A DNA stretch of 64,000 nucleotides from an uncultured Clostridia bacterium (lineage in GTDB: Bacteria > Bacillota > Clostridia > Lachnospirales > CAG-274): NCBI GenBank assembly GCA_947627855.1, contig CANQXR010000004.1, forward strand, positions 1-64,000, written 5' to 3'. The notes under the pieces are model-generated. The model made no database searches. It saw only the letters and a program-made list of their open reading frames with translations, and had not been told where the DNA came from. The position numbers and the translations under genes are program-made. Positions 9,154 through 18,156 of this stretch are shown piece by piece (the stretch's first letter is position 1; each line of letters starts with the position of its first letter).

Positions 9154-10313
9154 AATTCTCAACAAAATTCGGAACATCAAAGCCCAGTATATTTATGGAG
9201 CTTATAAACGAGAAAAACAAGCTTATAAGGGAAGGACGAAAGGTGTATGACCTTTCAATCGGCACGCCGGACTTCAGCCCCGACAAAAAGGTAATGGAGG
9301 CTGTTTCAAAGGCGGCGCTGGATCCCGAAAATTATAAATATGGGCTTGAGGATTCGCCGAGGCTTAAAAAGGCGGTCATTGACTGGTATAAGCGCAGATA
9401 TAACGTGGAGCTTGATGAAGAAAACATAACAAGTGTAAACGGATCGCAGGAGGGCATTGCGCATATATGCTTTCCTCTTATAAACGAGGGCGATGTTGTT
9501 CTTGTGCCCGACCCCGGCTATCAGATATTTTCATTTGGTCCGTATATGGCAGGGGCGGAGGTCGTAAGAATACCTTTGCTGAAGGAAAACGGCTTTATTG
9601 CCGATCTTGACGCTATACCTGAGGATACGGCAAGAAAAGCATCGGTTATTATAGTTTCTTACCCCTCAAATCCTACCACAGCAACAGCCGACAGCGGTTT
9701 TTATGAAAGACTTGTGGCTTTTGCCGAAAAATACGATATAAAGGTTATACATGATAATGCCTATTCGGAGCTTGTCTATGACGGCAGAAAGGGTCGTTCA
9801 TTTCTCGAAACAAAGGGAGCTTTTGATGTGGGAATCGAGTTTAATTCCCTTTCAAAGAGCTATAATCTGACAGGTCTAAGACTTTCGTTTGCAATAGGCA
9901 ATAAAGATATTATTAAAAGGTTCAAGGCATTTCGCTCCCAGATCGACTACGGCATTTCCGGACTTGTCCAGGAGGCAGCAATAGCCGCTCTCGATCTCGG
10001 AGATGAATATACGGAGCAGCTGTGCAGAAAATATGAGGAAAGACGGAATTATCTTTACGAAAACCTCAATAATATAGGGTGGAAGGTTCCTGCGGCGGCG
10101 GCTACCATGTTTATGTGGCTGCCTATACCAAAGGGGTACAGCACGTCTATGGAATTCTGCATGGATCTCCTGCAAAAAACAGGTGTTGTGGTTGTTCCGG
10201 GAAACACTTTCGGCAGTCTTGGCGAAGGCTTCGTAAGAGCTGCCCTCGTACTGCCGACAGAAAAGCTTGAGGAGGCTGTGAACAGTATAAAAAACAGTGG
10301 AATCAGGTTTTAA
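9150..10313 (+). CDS. Class I/II PLP aminotransferase (DapL/AlaC-like)
   Basis: A 387-residue fold-type I aminotransferase. Visible marks are [33 protein letters not shown] and the PLP lysine in [13 protein letters not shown] (near residue 233). It resembles enzymes annotated as LL-diaminopimelate aminotransferase or alanine-forming AlaC; the substrate cannot be settled from the sequence. The ATG overlaps the stop of the upstream transferase, and element E4 follows after 23 bp. Confidence 0.85.
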   Translation: MKFSTKFGTSKPSIFMELINEKNKLIREGRKVYDLSIGTPDFSPDKKVMEAVSKAALDPENYKYGLEDSPRLKKAVIDWYKRRYNVELDEENITSVNGSQEGIAHICFPLINEGDVVLVPDPGYQIFSFGPYMAGAEVVRIPLLKENGFIADLDAIPEDTARKASVIIVSYPSNPTTATADSGFYERLVAFAEKYDIKVIHDNAYSELVYDGRKGRSFLETKGAFDVGIEFNSLSKSYNLTGLRLSFAIGNKDIIKRFKAFRSQIDYGISGLVQEAAIAALDLGDEYTEQLCRKYEERRNYLYENLNNIGWKVPAAAATMFMWLPIPKGYSTSMEFCMDLLQKTGVVVVPGNTFGSLGEGFVRAALVLPTEKLEEAVNSIKNSGIRF

Positions 10314-10336
10314 TATACGTTTTGCCAAGGCGGCGT

Positions 10337-10504
10337 CGGGGCTGCTCGGGGCGAGGCGATATGTGGGTGAGTGCCGCAGAGGGGACTATGCCCACGGGCA
10401 TAGTCCCCTCTGCGGCACTCGCCCACATATCGCCTCGCCCCGACCCGCGGGTCGGCAGGGCAAACCGTCCCTTGCGGGACGGTTTGCCCTGCCGAGCAGC
10501 CCCG
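10337..10504. repeat. Composite palindromic element E4 (three-way junction form)
   Basis: The clearest example of the architecture. An outer 11-bp stem (10337-10347 with 10494-10504, CGGGGCTGCTC/GAGCAGCCCCG) encloses a long hairpin (10347-10442, arms about 46-47 bp with one wobble) and a shorter one (10454-10493, 18-bp arms, TTGC loop, AAACCG/CGGTTT within the arms). The linker ACCCGCGGGT lies between. A folded single strand would form a three-way junction. Its left edge GGGGCTGCTCGGGGCGAGG is shared with E6. Confidence 0.92.
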
Positions 10505-10526
10505 CAGTATGAAAGGAGGAATTTTA

Positions 10527-10958
10527 TTGGGGGCAAATGTAATTAATTGGCTTATTTTGTTTATCATATTTCTGATATTTGAAATAGCCACAGTATCGCT
10601 TATATGCATATGGTTCTGTCTGGGTGCACTGGCTGCCATGACGGCATCTTTCTTCGGCGTAGGTCTTGAAGGACAGCTGTTCATATTTGCAGTTGTGTCC
10701 CTGATTACGCTTGTTCTGACAAGACCCGCAGCCAAAAGGTTCAGAAAGTCCATTAAACCCACAAATGTGAATGCTTTGATAGGGCTTGAAACATATGTTA
10801 TTGAAGACATAGACAACGAACAGAACAAGGGCGAAATCAAAGTAAACGATGTTATATGGAATGCGAGAAGTTCTGACGGCAGCCTTATATCAAAAGGGGA
10901 AAAGGTAGTCATAAACAGCATTCAAGGTGTAAAGGTTTTTGTATCAAAAGTAAAATAA
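10527..10958 (+). CDS. NfeD-like membrane protein
   Basis: A 143-residue NfeD family protein, partner of SPFH/stomatin proteins in bacterial membrane microdomains. Three hydrophobic segments occupy the N-terminal half (about 3-25, 28-48, 50-70) and a small OB-fold-like beta domain follows (GLETYVIEDI to VKVFVSK). The start is taken as TTG at 10527 because AAAGGAGG lies 6-7 nt upstream; the in-frame ATG at 10509 is before that site. It is followed after 13 bp by its usual SPFH partner. Confidence 0.87.
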   Translation: MGANVINWLILFIIFLIFEIATVSLICIWFCLGALAAMTASFFGVGLEGQLFIFAVVSLITLVLTRPAAKRFRKSIKPTNVNALIGLETYVIEDIDNEQNKGEIKVNDVIWNARSSDGSLISKGEKVVINSIQGVKVFVSKVK

Positions 10959-10971
10959 GGAGGTTTGTACT

Positions 10972-11862
10972 ATGGGATTTATACCGTTTTTAATCATACT
11001 TATAATCATTGTCTGGCTTATAGCGTCAAATATAAAAATCGTGCCGCAGGCTCATGCCTATGTGGTAGAAAGATTGGGAGCATTCCATCAGGTATGGGAT
11101 GTAGGACTCCATCTTGCAATTCCCATCATAGATAAGGTGTCGAAAAAAATAGTAATGAAGGAGCTTGTTGCAGACTTTCCGCCGCAGCCGGTTATTACCA
11201 AGGATAACGTAACCATGCAGATAGATACGGTAATATATATGCAGGTAACCGATCCGAAGCTGTATACCTACGGCGTTGACAATCCTATGAGAGCTATCGA
11301 AAATCTGACGGCAACTACCCTCCGTAATATAATAGGCGATCTGGAATTGGATCAGACTCTTACGTCAAGAGATATAATAAACTCCAAAATGCGCATAATA
11401 CTCGATGAAGCCACCGATCCGTGGGGAATCAAAATAAATCGTGTTGAGCTTAAAAACATTATGCCTCCTGCCGAAATTCAGGATTCTATGGAAAAGCAGA
11501 TGAAGGCGGAAAGAGAAAGACGTGAAAGGATACTTCAGGCTGAAGGCGAAAAGAGAAGCGCTATACTCGTTGCCGAAGGAAAGAAAGAGTCTGCCATACT
11601 TGCTGCCGAGGCTGACAAGGAAGCTAAGATAAAAATTGCCGAAGGTGAAGCCGAAGCGATAAAAATTGTTCAGCAGGCAAGAGCCGAGGGTATAAAAATG
11701 CTTAACGAAGCAAGTCCTACGGAAAGAGTAATTACACTTAAGAGCTTTGAAACATTTGAAAAGGTGGCTGACGGAAAGGCAACAAAAATCATCATACCGT
11801 CTGAGCTGCAAAATATGGCAGGCACAATCGCCGCTCTTACAGAAACTATCCGCAAGCAATAA
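10972..11862 (+). CDS. SPFH/Band 7 (stomatin-like, QmcA-type) protein
   Basis: A 296-residue membrane scaffold protein. One N-terminal hydrophobic segment (about 3-20) is followed by an SPFH domain (VPQAHAYVVERLGAFHQVWDVGLHLAIP), with the conserved region around DPWGIKINRVELKNIMPP, then an Ala/Glu/Lys-rich flotillin-type coiled coil (about 175-240) and a short hydrophobic C-terminus. Such proteins form large oligomers that organise membrane proteases. GGAGG precedes the ATG and a terminator follows 26 bp after the stop. Confidence 0.93.
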   Translation: MGFIPFLIILIIIVWLIASNIKIVPQAHAYVVERLGAFHQVWDVGLHLAIPIIDKVSKKIVMKELVADFPPQPVITKDNVTMQIDTVIYMQVTDPKLYTYGVDNPMRAIENLTATTLRNIIGDLELDQTLTSRDIINSKMRIILDEATDPWGIKINRVELKNIMPPAEIQDSMEKQMKAERERRERILQAEGEKRSAILVAEGKKESAILAAEADKEAKIKIAEGEAEAIKIVQQARAEGIKMLNEASPTERVITLKSFETFEKVADGKATKIIIPSELQNMAGTIAALTETIRKQ

Positions 11863-11888
11863 TAACAATAAAGTCAATGAAAATCACG

Positions 11889-11920
11889 CTGCCGCTTTGC
11901 ATAAAGCGGCAGATTTTTTG
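11889..11920 (+). terminator. Intrinsic terminator after the SPFH gene
   Basis: CTGCCGCTTT/AAAGCGGCAG arms (10 bp, GCAT loop) followed by ATTTTTTG. It ends the nfeD-SPFH transcript. Confidence 0.9.
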
Positions 11921-12080
11921 TGTCAAGGCGTCTTTCTTGTATAATTGACAAGTGTGTTTCCTTCCTTATAGGCGAAAAGCACATACACCTTACGGTACGG
12001 ACTGACACATAGCGAAAGTCCTTTACAGTAGCCGCAGACTGTAAATGCACAATATAAAAAATGCCGAAAAAATAAATGGC
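11918..12080 (+). ncRNA. Candidate structured RNA upstream of trpD
   Basis: A separate promoter-like pair, TTGTGT (11918-11923) and TATAAT (11940-11945) with a 16-bp spacer, precedes about 110 nt that can fold into small hairpins: GTGTG with CACATACAC (about 11952-11996), GGACT with AGTCC (about 12000-12022), and TTTACAG with CTGTAAA (about 12023-12046). It lies between a terminator and the trpD promoter. I recognise no known RNA family and no Trp T-box. Low confidence. Confidence 0.25.
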
Positions 12081-12120
12081 AAACCTGTAATTTTTATGAA
12101 TTTTTATTGGAAAAAATCCC

Positions 12121-12149
12121 TTTACTTTGGGCAAAATCGGGCTTATAAT
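12121..12149 (+). promoter_or_regulatory. Promoter of trpD
   Basis: TTTACT (12121-12126), 17-bp spacer, TATAAT (12144-12149). The start of transcription would be about 35 nt before the trpD ATG, leaving no room for an attenuator. Confidence 0.7.
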
Positions 12150-12189
12150 AAAATTAAGGAAAGGTACGTTGAAAGAGGAGTTGACTTAA

Positions 12190-13218
12190 ATGCAAAGTTA
12201 TATTAAAAAGGTTACCGAAGGACAGAATCTCAGCTTTGATGAAGCAAAGGACGCCATGAAAAAGATGCTTGGCGGAGGAGCTACACAAGCTCAGATCGCG
12301 TCGCTTCTTACAGCGCTTATGATGAAGGGCGAAACACTTGATGAAATTGTTGGCTGCGCAACCGCTATGAAGGAAAAGGCTGAGCACGTAAGCCCTTCAG
12401 CAAGCAATTATGTCGATCTTGTAGGTACGGGCGGAGACGGAACATTCACATTCAATATTTCCACAACGGCTGCCTTTGTTGCCGCAGGAGCAGGCTGCAC
12501 CATAGCAAAGCACGGAAACCGGTCTATTTCTTCCAAATCCGGTTCAATAGATGTGCTTGAAAAACTGGGTATAAATGTTATGCTTGAAGCCGATGAAGTT
12601 GAAAAGTGTATAAACGAAAACGGCGTAGGCTTTATGTTTGCTCAGATTTTCCACAAGTCTATGAAAAATGCAGGCATCGTGCGTAAGGAGCTTGGTATAA
12701 GAACCATATTCAATATTTTAGGTCCTCTTTCCAATCCTTCCGGGTCGGAGAATATGGTTGTAGGCGTATTCAATGACGGTTTGGTAGATACTTTTTCAAA
12801 GGCCATGCAGAAGATGGGTGTAAAAAGAGCAATGGTTATACACGGAAAAGATGGTATGGATGAAATTACAACGGCGGCTGATACACTTGTTGCGGAAGTA
12901 AGGGACGGAGAAATTATAAAATATACACTCACTCCCGAACAATTCGGATTCAACAGAGCAGACAGCGCCGAGCTTAAGGGAGGAGATGCTGAACAAAATA
13001 AGGAAATTACCCTTTCTATATTAAAGGGTGAGGAAAAAGGTGCTAAAAGAGATGTCGTACTTATTAATGCCGCCGCTGCGCTTTATATAGGTCAGATAGC
13101 ATCCTCTTTGGAAGAAGGGGTAAGGCTTGCGGCAGACTCAATCGACAGCGGCAAAGCTCTTGAAGTTCTTGAAAAAGTAAGCAGCTTTACTAAAAAAGCA
13201 CAGAATACTACCATATAA
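12190..13218 (+). CDS. trpD: Anthranilate phosphoribosyltransferase (TrpD family)
   Basis: A 342-residue class IV-type phosphoribosyltransferase. TrpD joins anthranilate to PRPP in tryptophan synthesis. The family marks are all present: VGTGGDGTFTFNIST, KHGNRSISSKSGSID, the second metal/PRPP region VVGVFNDGLVD, and GKDGMDEITT. Length is normal. No other trp genes lie nearby, so either the pathway is split or this is a TrpD paralogue with another role (such as TrpD2-like). GAAAGAGGAG lies upstream of the ATG. Confidence 0.88.
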   Translation: MQSYIKKVTEGQNLSFDEAKDAMKKMLGGGATQAQIASLLTALMMKGETLDEIVGCATAMKEKAEHVSPSASNYVDLVGTGGDGTFTFNISTTAAFVAAGAGCTIAKHGNRSISSKSGSIDVLEKLGINVMLEADEVEKCINENGVGFMFAQIFHKSMKNAGIVRKELGIRTIFNILGPLSNPSGSENMVVGVFNDGLVDTFSKAMQKMGVKRAMVIHGKDGMDEITTAADTLVAEVRDGEIIKYTLTPEQFGFNRADSAELKGGDAEQNKEITLSILKGEEKGAKRDVVLINAAAALYIGQIASSLEEGVRLAADSIDSGKALEVLEKVSSFTKKAQNTTI

Positions 13219-13455
13219 AAATTCAGCCTTAAGGCGCAGGAAAACATTCGGTCTTATTAATAAATGACATTCTGAAGTGCGGTGTTTTTCCGTAATATGA
13301 TGTCTGCTTTTTCAGACAGATGTTTTCCGATAATGTATAAAAATAGCAATATTAAGCAAAAATAATATTAGGATAAGATAAATAATTTTTCTTGATCCCG
13401 TCCGAAGAAATATTTTCTATGGCGCATTGTTTGAATTTATGAGAGGAGGAGCTTA

Positions 13456-13941
13456 ATGTTTTGCGTAGGTGATAAGGTTGTTTATCCTATGTACGGTGCG
13501 GGCGTAATTGAGGAAATACAAGAGAAAGAAATTGACGGAAAAAAATGTCTTTACTATTCTATGTTAATTCCTGTAGGAAATTTAAAGCTTACCGTTTCGG
13601 TGGCGAAAGCAGAGGGAGTAGGAGTCAGACGCGTGGCTTCATCATCTGAGGTTATGGATACTATAAATAATGTAGGTCCCATAGATATGCCCAGCAATTG
13701 GAACGACAGGTATAAGGATAATGTAGCAAGAATTAAAACAGGCGAGCTTAAAAAAGTAGTTGAAGTTTTCAAAACACTTATATACCGTGAAAGAGAAAAA
13801 AGTCTTTCAAGTGTAGAAAAGAAGATGCTGAGTAATACAAAACAGATAATATTAAGCGAAATAATTCTTTCTCAGGATATAGACAAGCCTGAAGCAGAAA
13901 AAATATTATATAATACAACACAGACTAAAGCTACAGCATAA
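13456..13941 (+). CDS. CarD-family transcription regulator
   Basis: A 161-residue CarD_CdnL/TRCF-like protein. The N-terminal Tudor-like RNA polymerase interaction domain is clear (FCVGDKVVYPMYGAGVIEEIQEKEIDGKK, residues 2-30), and the helical C-terminal half (about 80-155, ELKKVVEVFKTLIYREREKSLSSVEKKML) is the DNA-contacting part of CarD/CdnL. These proteins bind the RNA polymerase beta subunit and stabilise open complexes at promoters. GAGAGGAGGAGC precedes the ATG. A terminator and E5 follow. Confidence 0.92.
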   Translation: MFCVGDKVVYPMYGAGVIEEIQEKEIDGKKCLYYSMLIPVGNLKLTVSVAKAEGVGVRRVASSSEVMDTINNVGPIDMPSNWNDRYKDNVARIKTGELKKVVEVFKTLIYREREKSLSSVEKKMLSNTKQIILSEIILSQDIDKPEAEKILYNTTQTKATA

Positions 13942-13945
13942 AATC

Positions 13946-13979
13946 AAAGGAACCGTAAACCCACGGTTCCTTTATTTTT
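13946..13979 (+). terminator. Intrinsic terminator after carD
   Basis: AAAGGAACCGT/ACGGTTCCTTT arms (11 bp, 6-nt loop) followed by ATTTTTG, five bases after the carD stop. Element E5 lies just beyond it, so E5 is not needed as this gene's terminator. Confidence 0.92.
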
Positions 13980-14002
13980 GCCTTTTCCGACCAAGCCTTC
14001 GG

Positions 14003-14158
14003 GTTGCGGGATAGCGGGGGCGATGCGGCATAGGGAGGGGCAGGACAGAACCGCATTTGCGGTTCTGTCCTGCCCCTCCCTATGCCGCATCGCCCCCGCT
14101 ATCCCCCGTCGGGCGGTTCATCTATACCATCTTCGATGGTATAGATGAACCGCGCAAC
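14003..14158. repeat. Composite palindromic element E5 (longest arms)
   Basis: An outer stem GTTGCG/CGCAAC (14003-14008 with 14153-14158) encloses a hairpin with perfect 47-bp arms (14008-14054 with 14059-14105, ATTT loop, GAACCGC/GCGGTTC tip) and a second with perfect 19-bp arms (14113-14131 with 14135-14153, TTC loop). The linker is CCCGTCGG. Same three-way-junction plan as E4 with wholly different arm sequences. Confidence 0.93.
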
Positions 14159-14252
14159 ATCAACAAAATGATATTGAAATAATACATTAAAAATATTATA
14201 ATAGTAAAAGTAAGATGTATAAATAGCTATATTAAAAAGCAAGGATAATATT

Positions 14253-15581
14253 ATGAATACAAATAAGCTTAGGCTGTCATCGGCACAAATTATAATTATA
14301 GGCTTTGCCGGTATGATTCTTATAGGTACGGTTCTTCTTATGCTGCCCTTATCCACTGCAGACGGACAGGGCGCCTGCTTTACCGAGGCGCTTTTTACAG
14401 CTACATCTGCCTCCTGCGTTACAGGACTTGTGGTGCGTGATACTGCTGTATATTGGTCGCCCTTTGGGCAGACAGTCATACTGCTGCTTATACAGGCGGG
14501 AGGTATGGGTGTTGTGACAATGGCAATAGCGACCTTTCTTGTTTCCGGCAGAAAAATCAGCCTTAAGCAGAGGGGCACAATGCAGGAGTCTATTTCCGCC
14601 CACCATATAGGAGGCGTAGTCAGACTTACAGGCTTTATTCTGAAAATGACCATTGTTTTTGAAGCTGCCGGCGCTGCTGTTCTTTCCCTTGTATTCTGTA
14701 AGGAAATGGGATTTATAAAAGGCATATTGTACGGCATTTTCCACTCTGTTTCGGCATTCTGCAATGCAGGCTTTGACCTTATGGGAAATAAGGGCGAATT
14801 TTCTTCCCTGACTTCCTACGCAGCTTCCCCCGTTGTAAATATTACGATCGTGCTGCTTATTGTTATAGGCGGTATAGGCTTTATGACATGGGACGATATA
14901 AGAACAAGAAAATTCCGGTTCGGAAGATATAAAATGCAAAGCAAGGTCATACTCGTCACTACCGCATGGCTTATATTTCTGCCGTCAGTCTATCTTTTCC
15001 TTTTTGAATTTTCATCATTTCCAATGAAAGAGAGGGTGCTTTGTTCTCTGTTCCAGTCTGTTACTCTCCGTACGGCAGGCTTCAACACCGCAGACCTCGG
15101 CGCCCTGAGCGAATCGGGACTTGGAATAATGATAATTCTGATGCTGATAGGCGGTTCTCCCGGCTCTACCGCAGGCGGCATAAAAACCACTACATTTGCC
15201 GTTCTTGTTTCAACGGCTGTTTCAGTATTCAGACAGAGAGAACATACCCACTTTTTCGGCAGAAGAATTGAGGAAAATGTTGTAAGGAGCGGCGTCACTG
15301 TACTTACTATGTATCTGTTTCTGTTTATTACAGGCGGCTTTATAATAAGCAGAATAGAAGACCTGCCGCTTATATCCTGCCTTTTTGAAACAGCATCGGC
15401 AGTAGGCACCGTAGGTCTTACCTTGGGAATTACTCCAAATCTTGGGCTTATATCAAGGCTCATACTTATAACTCTTATGTATCTCGGAAGAGTGGGCGGT
15501 CTGACACTTGTGTTTGCCGCATTATCAGGCAGTAAAGGCAATACGGCACGTCTGCCGAAGGAAAAGCTGACTATCGGCTAA
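14253..15581 (+). CDS. Potassium transporter, TrkH/KtrB family
   Basis: A 442-residue membrane subunit of a Trk/Ktr potassium uptake system. It has the repeated M1-P-M2 units of this superfamily with selectivity-filter glycines visible in SASCVTGL, SAFCNAGFD, TLRTAGFN and SAVGTVGLTLG. The MLIGGSPGSTAGGIKTTT segment is the intramembrane gating loop region of the third unit. The length matches KtrB rather than the longer TrkH. The NAD-binding regulatory subunit follows 9 bp later. Confidence 0.93.
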   Translation: MNTNKLRLSSAQIIIIGFAGMILIGTVLLMLPLSTADGQGACFTEALFTATSASCVTGLVVRDTAVYWSPFGQTVILLLIQAGGMGVVTMAIATFLVSGRKISLKQRGTMQESISAHHIGGVVRLTGFILKMTIVFEAAGAAVLSLVFCKEMGFIKGILYGIFHSVSAFCNAGFDLMGNKGEFSSLTSYAASPVVNITIVLLIVIGGIGFMTWDDIRTRKFRFGRYKMQSKVILVTTAWLIFLPSVYLFLFEFSSFPMKERVLCSLFQSVTLRTAGFNTADLGALSESGLGIMIILMLIGGSPGSTAGGIKTTTFAVLVSTAVSVFRQREHTHFFGRRIEENVVRSGVTVLTMYLFLFITGGFIISRIEDLPLISCLFETASAVGTVGLTLGITPNLGLISRLILITLMYLGRVGGLTLVFAALSGSKGNTARLPKEKLTIG

Positions 15582-15590
15582 GGAGGAATT

Positions 15591-16235
15591 ATGAAATCTA
15601 TACTTTTAATTGGTCTTGGAAGATTCGGAACACATATTGCAGAAAAGCTTGATGAACTGGGACATCAGGTCATGGCAGTTGACGGCATTGAAGAAAGGGT
15701 TCAGTCCGTGCTGCATATCGTCACTTATGCTCAGATAGGCGACAGTACAAACAAAGAATTTCTCACATCCCTTGGGATAAAGAATTTTGACACCTGTATT
15801 GTTGCCATAGGCGATGACTTTCAGAATTCTCTCGAAACAACCTCTCTTTTAAAGGAGCTTGGAGCAAAAAAAGTAATTTCAAGAGCTTCCACAGGCGTTC
15901 AGGAAAAATTTCTGCTCAGAAATGGCGCAGATGAGGTGATCTATCCCGAAAAGCAGCTTGCCGCATGGACTGCCATTCGCTGCACCTCCGACCATATTGT
16001 GGATTATATAGAGCTTGATGAGAATTATTCTATCTATGAGCTTTCCGTGCCGGAACAGTGGCTGGGCAAAACGGTTCTTCAGCTTGACCTAAGAAAAAAA
16101 TACGGCATAAACATTCTCGGCTTCAGAAACAATGGCAGACTTGAAATGACAGTCACCCCCGAAACAGTTATGACAAAGGAAAAATCCATTCTCATTCTCT
16201 GCCCCCAAAAATCCTTCCGCAAGCTCCCCATATAA
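15591..16235 (+). CDS. Potassium channel regulatory subunit, KtrA/TrkA family
   Basis: A 214-residue cytoplasmic RCK protein that gates the KtrB/TrkH channel. The N-terminal Rossmann-type RCK_N domain opens with ILLIGLGRFGTHIAEKL (GxGxxG nucleotide motif, residues 5-10), and the C-terminal RCK_C (TrkA_C) domain covers about residues 130-214. It binds ATP/ADP or NAD and forms an octameric ring in studied members. AGGAGG precedes the ATG. Confidence 0.94.
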   Translation: MKSILLIGLGRFGTHIAEKLDELGHQVMAVDGIEERVQSVLHIVTYAQIGDSTNKEFLTSLGIKNFDTCIVAIGDDFQNSLETTSLLKELGAKKVISRASTGVQEKFLLRNGADEVIYPEKQLAAWTAIRCTSDHIVDYIELDENYSIYELSVPEQWLGKTVLQLDLRKKYGINILGFRNNGRLEMTVTPETVMTKEKSILILCPQKSFRKLPI

Positions 16236-16789
16236 ATACACATCGCAGCCCCACAGTCACCCGTCAACCTGACTGCAAAGAGCCCCCGACACAAATAAAT
16301 CTCAAAAAAGTAAATTCTCAAAGCAAATTCCACTGAGGAGTTCACTTTGAGAATTTACTCTTAAATATTATAGTGCGCAGCAAGAACCTCTTTTCCAATG
16401 ACCCTCTGCCGGTTCGTTTACAAATTTTCCCAGTTGGTATATATAAAGATTTCCTTCTTTTGATTCTTCTATATTTTACACTTTTTTAAAAAGTAAATGT
16501 AGTTGCCCCGACTCTCGCAGTGGTTGGGCTTACCTCTCAAAATCCAAGAACACAAAGGTCATCAGATTTTAATTAAAATACGATAATCAAAGCTTCAATT
16601 TCCGATTGATAACAAGACAATAAAATAAAATTGAATTATTGGGGTGTTTGTGATAGAATATAGTTATGTGATAATTATACATTGGGAAAGGGAAAACGGA
16701 GTATGCGGCTGTTCGGATATGTGCCGCAGTGCTTTTGTTTTACGATTCTGCTTTCGGGCTTATAATATTTTGAAGGGAGAATGGTTTTT
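16236..16789. other. Gene-free stretch with a 15-bp inverted repeat
   Basis: About 550 bp with no supported gene. It contains a perfect inverted repeat with 15-bp arms (AGTAAATTCTCAAAG at 16309-16323, complement at 16345-16359) around a 21-bp spacer, and a small hairpin TGCGGC/GCCGCA around 16703-16729 in what may be the mgtE leader. I do not see the conserved core of a Mg2+ M-box riboswitch. A 34-codon minus-strand open stretch near 16380-16480 lacks a start codon and is not called. Confidence 0.5.
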
Positions 16790-18142
16790 ATGGATAATAT
16801 GGATTTCGGAATGCTTCTCGAACTTGTCCATGACAAAAAATTCGCTGTTCTCAAGGCGGCTCTTGCGGATATGAACGAGGCGGATATTGCGGACTTTTTA
16901 TGTGAAGCGGACGACGCCGATGAAAATGTTCTGCTTCTGTTCAGAATGCTTGGAAAGGATATTTCCGCCGATGTGTTTTCAAGGCTTCCGGCGGAAATTC
17001 AACAGCTTATAATCGAAGGCATTTCCGACAAGGAAGTCAGGAATATAATAGAAGATCTTTTCGTGGACGATGCTGTTGATATGATTGAGGAAATGCCCGC
17101 CACCATAGTAAAAAGAGTTCTTAAAAACGCAAATCCGGAAACAAGGGAGCTTATTAACCGCATATTGAAATATCCCGAAAACAGTGCGGGAAGTATTATG
17201 ACGGTTGAATATATAGCCCTCAAAAAGAATATGACAGTGGAAGAAGCCATAGACTATATACGGCGGAATGCCGTTGACAAGGAAACGATATACGACTGCT
17301 TTGTTACCGACGACACAAGAATACTTCAGGGCGTGGTTTCATTCAGAAGCATAATCCTTTCCGGCAGCAGAACACTTATAAATGATATTATGGAAAAAAA
17401 TATAATCTCCGCCGTGACAACAGACGACAGAGAGGACGTTGCGGACGCTTTCAGCAAATACGACCTTATATCCATGCCCGTTGTGGATAAGGAAAACAGG
17501 CTTGTGGGCATTATTACCGTTGACGATGCCGTTGACGTTATTGAGGAAGAGGCAACGGAGGACTTTGAAAAGATGGCAGGTATGCTCCCCAGCGAAAAGC
17601 CCTATCTGTCTACGGGAGTTTTCAAGCTGGCGCTCAACCGCATACCATGGCTTCTTGTTCTTATGATAAGCAGTATGCTTACCGGAGGAATTCTTGCCAA
17701 ATATGAAAGCGCAATAGCCGTACTTCCCATTCTTGTCACTTTCATACCTATGCTTACGGACACAGGGGGAAACGCAGGCAGTCAGAGCAGCACTATGATA
17801 ATAAGAGGTATGGCGGTGGGCGACATAAAAACCTCGGATTTTCTGAGGGTTTTTTGGAAGGAGCTGAGAGTTGCCGTTATATGCGGTGCAGCTCTTGTGG
17901 CTGTGAATTTCGTTCGGCTTATGATATTCGGCACAGGCTCTTTTTCTATTATAATGACAATAATATTAAGCCTTTTCGCAACGGTAATAACCGCAAAAAC
18001 AATAGGCGGACTTCTGCCGATAGCGGCAAACGCCCTCAGACTTGACCCCGCTATTATGGCGGCTCCCCTTATAACCACCATTGTGGACGCTGTAAGTCTT
18101 ATTATTTATTTCAATCTGGCGGCACGGCTTCTGGGAATATGA
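16790..18142 (+). CDS. mgtE: Magnesium transporter MgtE
   Basis: A 450-residue MgtE-family magnesium channel. An N-terminal helical domain (about 1-125), two CBS domains (about 130-255, ending VVDKENRLVGIITVDDAVDV) and a five-helix membrane domain (about 280-450) with the pore region TFIPMLTDTGGNAGSQSSTM are all present. The CBS domains sense cytoplasmic Mg2+ in characterised members. ATG at 16790 is chosen because GAAGGGAG sits about 10 nt upstream; the ATG at 16781 overlaps that site. Confidence 0.94.
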   Translation: MDNMDFGMLLELVHDKKFAVLKAALADMNEADIADFLCEADDADENVLLLFRMLGKDISADVFSRLPAEIQQLIIEGISDKEVRNIIEDLFVDDAVDMIEEMPATIVKRVLKNANPETRELINRILKYPENSAGSIMTVEYIALKKNMTVEEAIDYIRRNAVDKETIYDCFVTDDTRILQGVVSFRSIILSGSRTLINDIMEKNIISAVTTDDREDVADAFSKYDLISMPVVDKENRLVGIITVDDAVDVIEEEATEDFEKMAGMLPSEKPYLSTGVFKLALNRIPWLLVLMISSMLTGGILAKYESAIAVLPILVTFIPMLTDTGGNAGSQSSTMIIRGMAVGDIKTSDFLRVFWKELRVAVICGAALVAVNFVRLMIFGTGSFSIIMTIILSLFATVITAKTIGGLLPIAANALRLDPAIMAAPLITTIVDAVSLIIYFNLAARLLGI

Positions 18143-18156
18143 AAGAGGTGAATATA

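Noticed and set aside
10297..10546. Several open frames on both strands through element E4 (and likewise through E1, E2, E3, E5, E7-E10)
   Set aside because: They are by-products of long GC-rich palindromes: both strands stay open and the frames mirror each other. No ribosome binding sites or protein families.
11945..12189. T-box or Trp attenuator for trpD
   Set aside because: No specifier stem or the conserved T-box sequence is visible, and trpD has its own promoter close to the start codon.
16378..16480. Short minus-strand coding-looking stretch (34 codons ending GHWKRGSCCAL)
   Set aside because: It lies between stop codons without a usable start codon, so it cannot be called as a gene.
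16640..16789. Mg2+ M-box riboswitch upstream of mgtE
   Set aside because: Position suggests one, but I could not find the conserved core; only a small TGCGGC/GCCGCA hairpin is visible.
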